Of a DNA stretch of 17,188 nt, positions 14,952-17,188 are shown in pieces (position 1 is the stretch's first letter; each line of letters starts with the position of its first letter). This DNA is from Deltaproteobacteria bacterium UBA2957 (GTDB lineage Bacteria; Myxococcota_A; UBA796): positions 1-17,188 of the forward strand of contig DEBL01000108.1 in NCBI GenBank assembly GCA_002348535.1, written 5' to 3'. The translations under genes were made by a program, and so were the position numbers. Under the pieces are notes generated by a model. It made no database searches and was not told where the DNA came from. It was given only the letters and a program-made list of their open reading frames with translations.

Positions 14952-15023
14952 ATTAGTCACTTGGGAGCGGCGAAAACCCTCAAGACCGTCGCTTTGGGTC
15001 CGATGACGAAGCAGTCATAGAAC

Positions 15024-15028
15024 GAGGG
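15024..15028 (+). promoter_or_regulatory. Ribosome-binding site of the sulfotransferase
   Basis: GAGGG lies 4 bases before the ATG at 15033, slightly closer than ideal. It supports this start. Confidence 0.5.
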
Positions 15029-15032
15029 ACCC

Positions 15033-15752
15033 ATGATTATCATCCCGGATAAAGTCGCATTTATTAAGGTGCCCAAAGCCGCCAGTACGACGATTGCTCG
15101 GTTGTTTTGGGACCGACATGGGGTCAGCCAAACCAGTCGCCTCGCTCCCGATGTCGCCACCACCGTGCGGCATTTCGTGAACCTCGATGAGGTGGGTAAG
15201 AAGGTTCCGGTGTTGAATGGGAACTGGTTCTACAACCGGTCTGGCGCTTTCGGTTGGCACACAGGCTACGCCGACCTCATGCACATTTTTGGTGACCAAC
15301 TCGATGATTTTCACTGGATCGCATCGGTAAGGCATCCTGTTGCTCGACTGTTTTCAGTGTTCTCGTTCCAAGTCGCGAAGAAGCGAATTGATGCGTCGCT
15401 AACCGCAGAAGACTTTGAAGCGTTTTGCACACGCGTTTTTGATGGCTGCAAAGACATGAGTCAGCAGCAACTGGTCCACACATGGCCACAAACGCATTGG
15501 TTGCCGCCCGAGGGCGTGGATTGCAGCATCATTCGTCAAGAGTCGCTGGCCGATGATTTGGAACGTTTGTCCAACAAAGTAGCCACATTCAAAGATGCGA
15601 AGCTCTCCAGCATCAACCGTTCCTTCAAGGGCGCGTGGCAGACCTATATTTCGCCGGAATTGTCGCTAAAAATCGAGGCGTTTTACAGCGCTGATATGGA
15701 ACGGTTCAAGTACGAACCCGTTTCAGTAGGTGATAAACGCAGGGTCGCGTAG
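15033..15752 (+). CDS. Sulfotransferase family 2-like protein
   Basis: A 239-residue enzyme predicted to transfer sulfate from PAPS to a carbohydrate or other hydroxyl acceptor. The 5'-phosphosulfate-binding loop is FIKVPKAASTTIARLF (10-25; family pattern fIxxPKtagTsi). The 3'-phosphate site is WIASVRHPVARLFSVFSF (95-112), with Arg100 and Ser108. A later segment, CSIIRQESLADDLERL (164-179), matches the region preceding the C-terminal helix in the family. There is no signal peptide or membrane span, so it would be cytosolic. Base composition appears lower in GC than its neighbours (31, 30 and 28 G+C in the 60-base lines starting 15061, 15361 and 15541), a hint of transfer. No glycan-synthesis or PAPS genes adjoin. 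Its last 30 bases overlap the convergent gene's 3' end. Confidence 0.78.
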   Translation: MIIIPDKVAFIKVPKAASTTIARLFWDRHGVSQTSRLAPDVATTVRHFVNLDEVGKKVPVLNGNWFYNRSGAFGWHTGYADLMHIFGDQLDDFHWIASVRHPVARLFSVFSFQVAKKRIDASLTAEDFEAFCTRVFDGCKDMSQQQLVHTWPQTHWLPPEGVDCSIIRQESLADDLERLSNKVATFKDAKLSSINRSFKGAWQTYISPELSLKIEAFYSADMERFKYEPVSVGDKRRVA

Positions 15753-17188
15753 CGCGGCGGATGCCACGGCACGCCATGCTTCTGCGGGCCCGTTTTCGGC
15801 CTCAACGGCAGTCCAGAGCGCTCCAATTTGCTCGACCCACTCATCCGTTGCATCCGCGCTGTACAATCGGAGATGCATTCCTCGTACTTCTTGGTCGAAC
15901 GCTTCATCATCGGCGCCCGTCTCCAATGTCACCACGGTAAAGAGGCGTCGAGTCCCAGACTCCAACAACTCAGTCCGGACGGCATGCGAAGCGGCCGCCT
16001 CTGCGGCCCGCTTGACGACCAAGGCCCACGTGAGCCCCGGGCGACTCTGCGGAGCCCGGTTTGCGATTCCATCCACGCCCCCCAGCAGCAATCGGTGCCC
16101 TTGTCCGTCGTCGTCGAGCATATCGGCCCCGTTGTGGGTCCACCGGAAGCCGGTCAGCGCTTCAAGGCTACTGTTCAGTTGGTCATGCGTCATCATTCGG
16201 TCGTCGGTCGTGTGGTATGCCTCGGTTTCAGTCAGGGCCGCGATGAGGGGCCGCATGGTCGTGTCGGAATCGAGGAAGGCCCGACGCAGACGCTCCAACT
16301 CGCCGGCATCTTCGCTGGATACCGGGCGCCGCCAGAGGGCTTCCGCCATGGATTCTACGGCACAGGAGTAGAACCGACTGTCGTTCGCGATGGACGGACC
16401 CAACTGGCTCAGCCCGCTGATGGGTTGCCCGTACCACCCCGGTTCCACTCCGAGATATTGTTCCCAGAGAGCCTCTCGTTCTGGATGGTAGGAGGTCTCT
16501 TCGATGCGAGAGTACAGCGACATCCACCAAAAGCCAAAGAGCGATGCAGCGATGGGATCGAGACTCGAGTGGCAGGCGAGGCAGTAGGGGTCATCTTGGG
16601 CTGCATCGGCGGTGGTTGTGGCAGAGGTGTCGGCCTCGGAAAACGCCACGGGGCGAACCAAATAATCTTCACACAATAGAAGCCGAGAAATTGCAGCTGC
16701 ACGGCCTCGGTTCATGTTTGAGTCGGTCGTGGTGTACCGCCACCACAAGCCATTGGTGGCCAGAACGCCGGCCGCGGGCCGTCCATCGGTGTAGGTGGAA
16801 ACCTGCCAGCCTGCGGCTTCTGCCGGGTACTCGATGGGCCAGATCTCGCCGAGTAGCGGAGTCGCCATGGTCCAATCGGCAAGAACGGCATCAGCCCATG
16901 GACGATCATCGGCGATAATTCGGGAGAGCAGGCGAAGCGGTTCTTCGCCCACGGCGCGCTCAAATGCGTATTCTTCCGATGCATCGAGGCCGTAGTCGAA
17001 TGCCACGATGTCGAACTCATCTACTCGCGTGTGCCAGCGTTCCGCAAACAGGTACACCATTCGCTCCTCGAACTGAACACTCTGCATCATGGCGGCGCGG
17101 AGATTGGGCGCGATGGCTGGATTGGCCCTCAGTTCCTCCAGTTCGGATTCGGTGGGAGGCACGCCTCGAAGGTCGAAGCTGACCCGCC
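15723..17188 (-). CDS. DUF1549/DUF1588/DUF1592-like protein with CxxCH motif, 5' end outside the window
   Basis: At least 488 residues. The frame stays open to base 17188 and reads RVSFDLRGVPPTESELEELR, the opening of the DUF1549-like domain (compare R-x-LDL-x-G-x-PPT), so the GTG at 17162 is internal and the start lies outside the window. Downstream are FEERMVYLFAERWHTRVDEF, a segment like DUF1592 (EEYAFERAVGEEPLRLLSRI), NRGRAAAISRLLLCEDYL, and then CLACHSSLDPIAASLFGF, whose CxxCH (codons at 16583-16569) corresponds to the C-x-x-C-H-x-x-[LM]-D-P of DUF1588. Proteins of this type are common in Planctomycetota and some Myxococcota and are usually exported; CxxCH may bind c-type haem but this is unproven. 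The C-terminus (DDEAFDQEVRGMHLRLYSAD) is of unknown function. The 3' end overlaps the sulfotransferase gene by 30 bases. Confidence 0.72.
   Translation of the reverse strand, partial: RVSFDLRGVPPTESELEELRANPAIAPNLRAAMMQSVQFEERMVYLFAERWHTRVDEFDIVAFDYGLDASEEYAFERAVGEEPLRLLSRIIADDRPWADAVLADWTMATPLLGEIWPIEYPAEAAGWQVSTYTDGRPAAGVLATNGLWWRYTTTDSNMNRGRAAAISRLLLCEDYLVRPVAFSEADTSATTTADAAQDDPYCLACHSSLDPIAASLFGFWWMSLYSRIEETSYHPEREALWEQYLGVEPGWYGQPISGLSQLGPSIANDSRFYSCAVESMAEALWRRPVSSEDAGELERLRRAFLDSDTTMRPLIAALTETEAYHTTDDRMMTHDQLNSSLEALTGFRWTHNGADMLDDDGQGHRLLLGGVDGIANRAPQSRPGLTWALVVKRAAEAAASHAVRTELLESGTRRLFTVVTLETGADDEAFDQEVRGMHLRLYSADATDEWVEQIGALWTAVEAENGPAEAWRAVASAALRDPAFITY

Noticed and set aside
14966..14993. 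Possible hairpin between the FMN reductase and sulfotransferase
   Set aside because: AGCGGCG and CGTCGCT can pair with one G-U, but the loop is 14 bases and no U tract follows, so it is not a convincing terminator.
15828..16679. Plus-strand open frame opposite the DUF1549/1592-like gene
   Set aside because: No family resemblance; the opposite strand carries clear conserved motifs over the same bases.
1..17188. CRISPR arrays, tRNA or rRNA genes, insertion sequences, phage or defence genes
   Set aside because: I looked for regular direct repeats, tRNA-like cloverleaf segments, transposase or integrase motifs and known defence domains and found none.

Overview
The window is about 17.2 kb of moderately GC-rich, densely coding bacterial DNA. 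It holds 15 genes; the first and last are cut by the window edges. A FadL-type outer-membrane protein and a lipoprotein-like protein imply a Gram-negative cell. A CxxCH protein resembling the DUF1549/DUF1588/DUF1592 group, a MORN-type repeat protein and a membrane-span-free hybrid histidine kinase would fit a myxobacterium-like (Myxococcota/deltaproteobacterial) or planctomycete-like genome. That placement is inference; there is no rRNA or other marker here.

Layout. 1-2205 (+): an aldehyde dehydrogenase (5' end outside the window) followed after 3 bases by a cobalamin-binding BtuF-like protein without a signal peptide. 2202-3707 (-): a PutP-like sodium/solute symporter. 3708-3930: a divergent intergenic region with three short inverted repeats. 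3931-6208 (+): a PreA-like dihydropyrimidine dehydrogenase lacking the Fe-S tail, a bacterial PH-domain membrane protein, and the tRNA methyltransferase TrmO. 9511-6215 (-): an apparent operon of a sialidase-like propeller lipoprotein, a YaiI/YqxD (UPF0178) protein whose start overlaps the preceding stop, and a PAS-HisKA-HATPase-REC hybrid kinase. 9528-10643 (+): a DUF1624 multi-pass membrane protein. 11130-10645 (-): a small NTF2/SnoaL-like protein. 11158-13304 (+): a secreted MORN-type repeat protein with a strict 24-residue period, then a FadL-like outer-membrane protein. 14349-13324 (-): an RsmC/RlmG-type rRNA methyltransferase. 14457-14951 (+): an NADPH-dependent FMN reductase. 15033-15752 (+): a sulfotransferase. 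17188-15723 (-): the DUF1549/1592-like CxxCH protein, running out of the window.

How the genes fit together. Most look like independent housekeeping or accessory genes. The strongest functional groupings are the minus-strand lipoprotein-YaiI-kinase operon, the symporter/PreA divergent pair, which may share control and could concern uptake and reduction of a pyrimidine-like compound, and the ALDH/cobalamin-binding pair. All five convergent gene junctions are extremely tight (from a 30-base overlap to a 19-base gap), leaving no room for ordinary terminators.

I see no CRISPR array, transposon, phage gene, tRNA or recognisable defence system, and no intergenic stretch longer than 300 bases. The observations most worth following are the Fe-S-less PreA, the inverted repeats upstream of it, the divergent genes whose start codons can share one CATG with a TATAAT placed for leaderless transcription, the in-phase A AAA AAG run in the FMN reductase, and the AT-richer orphan sulfotransferase.
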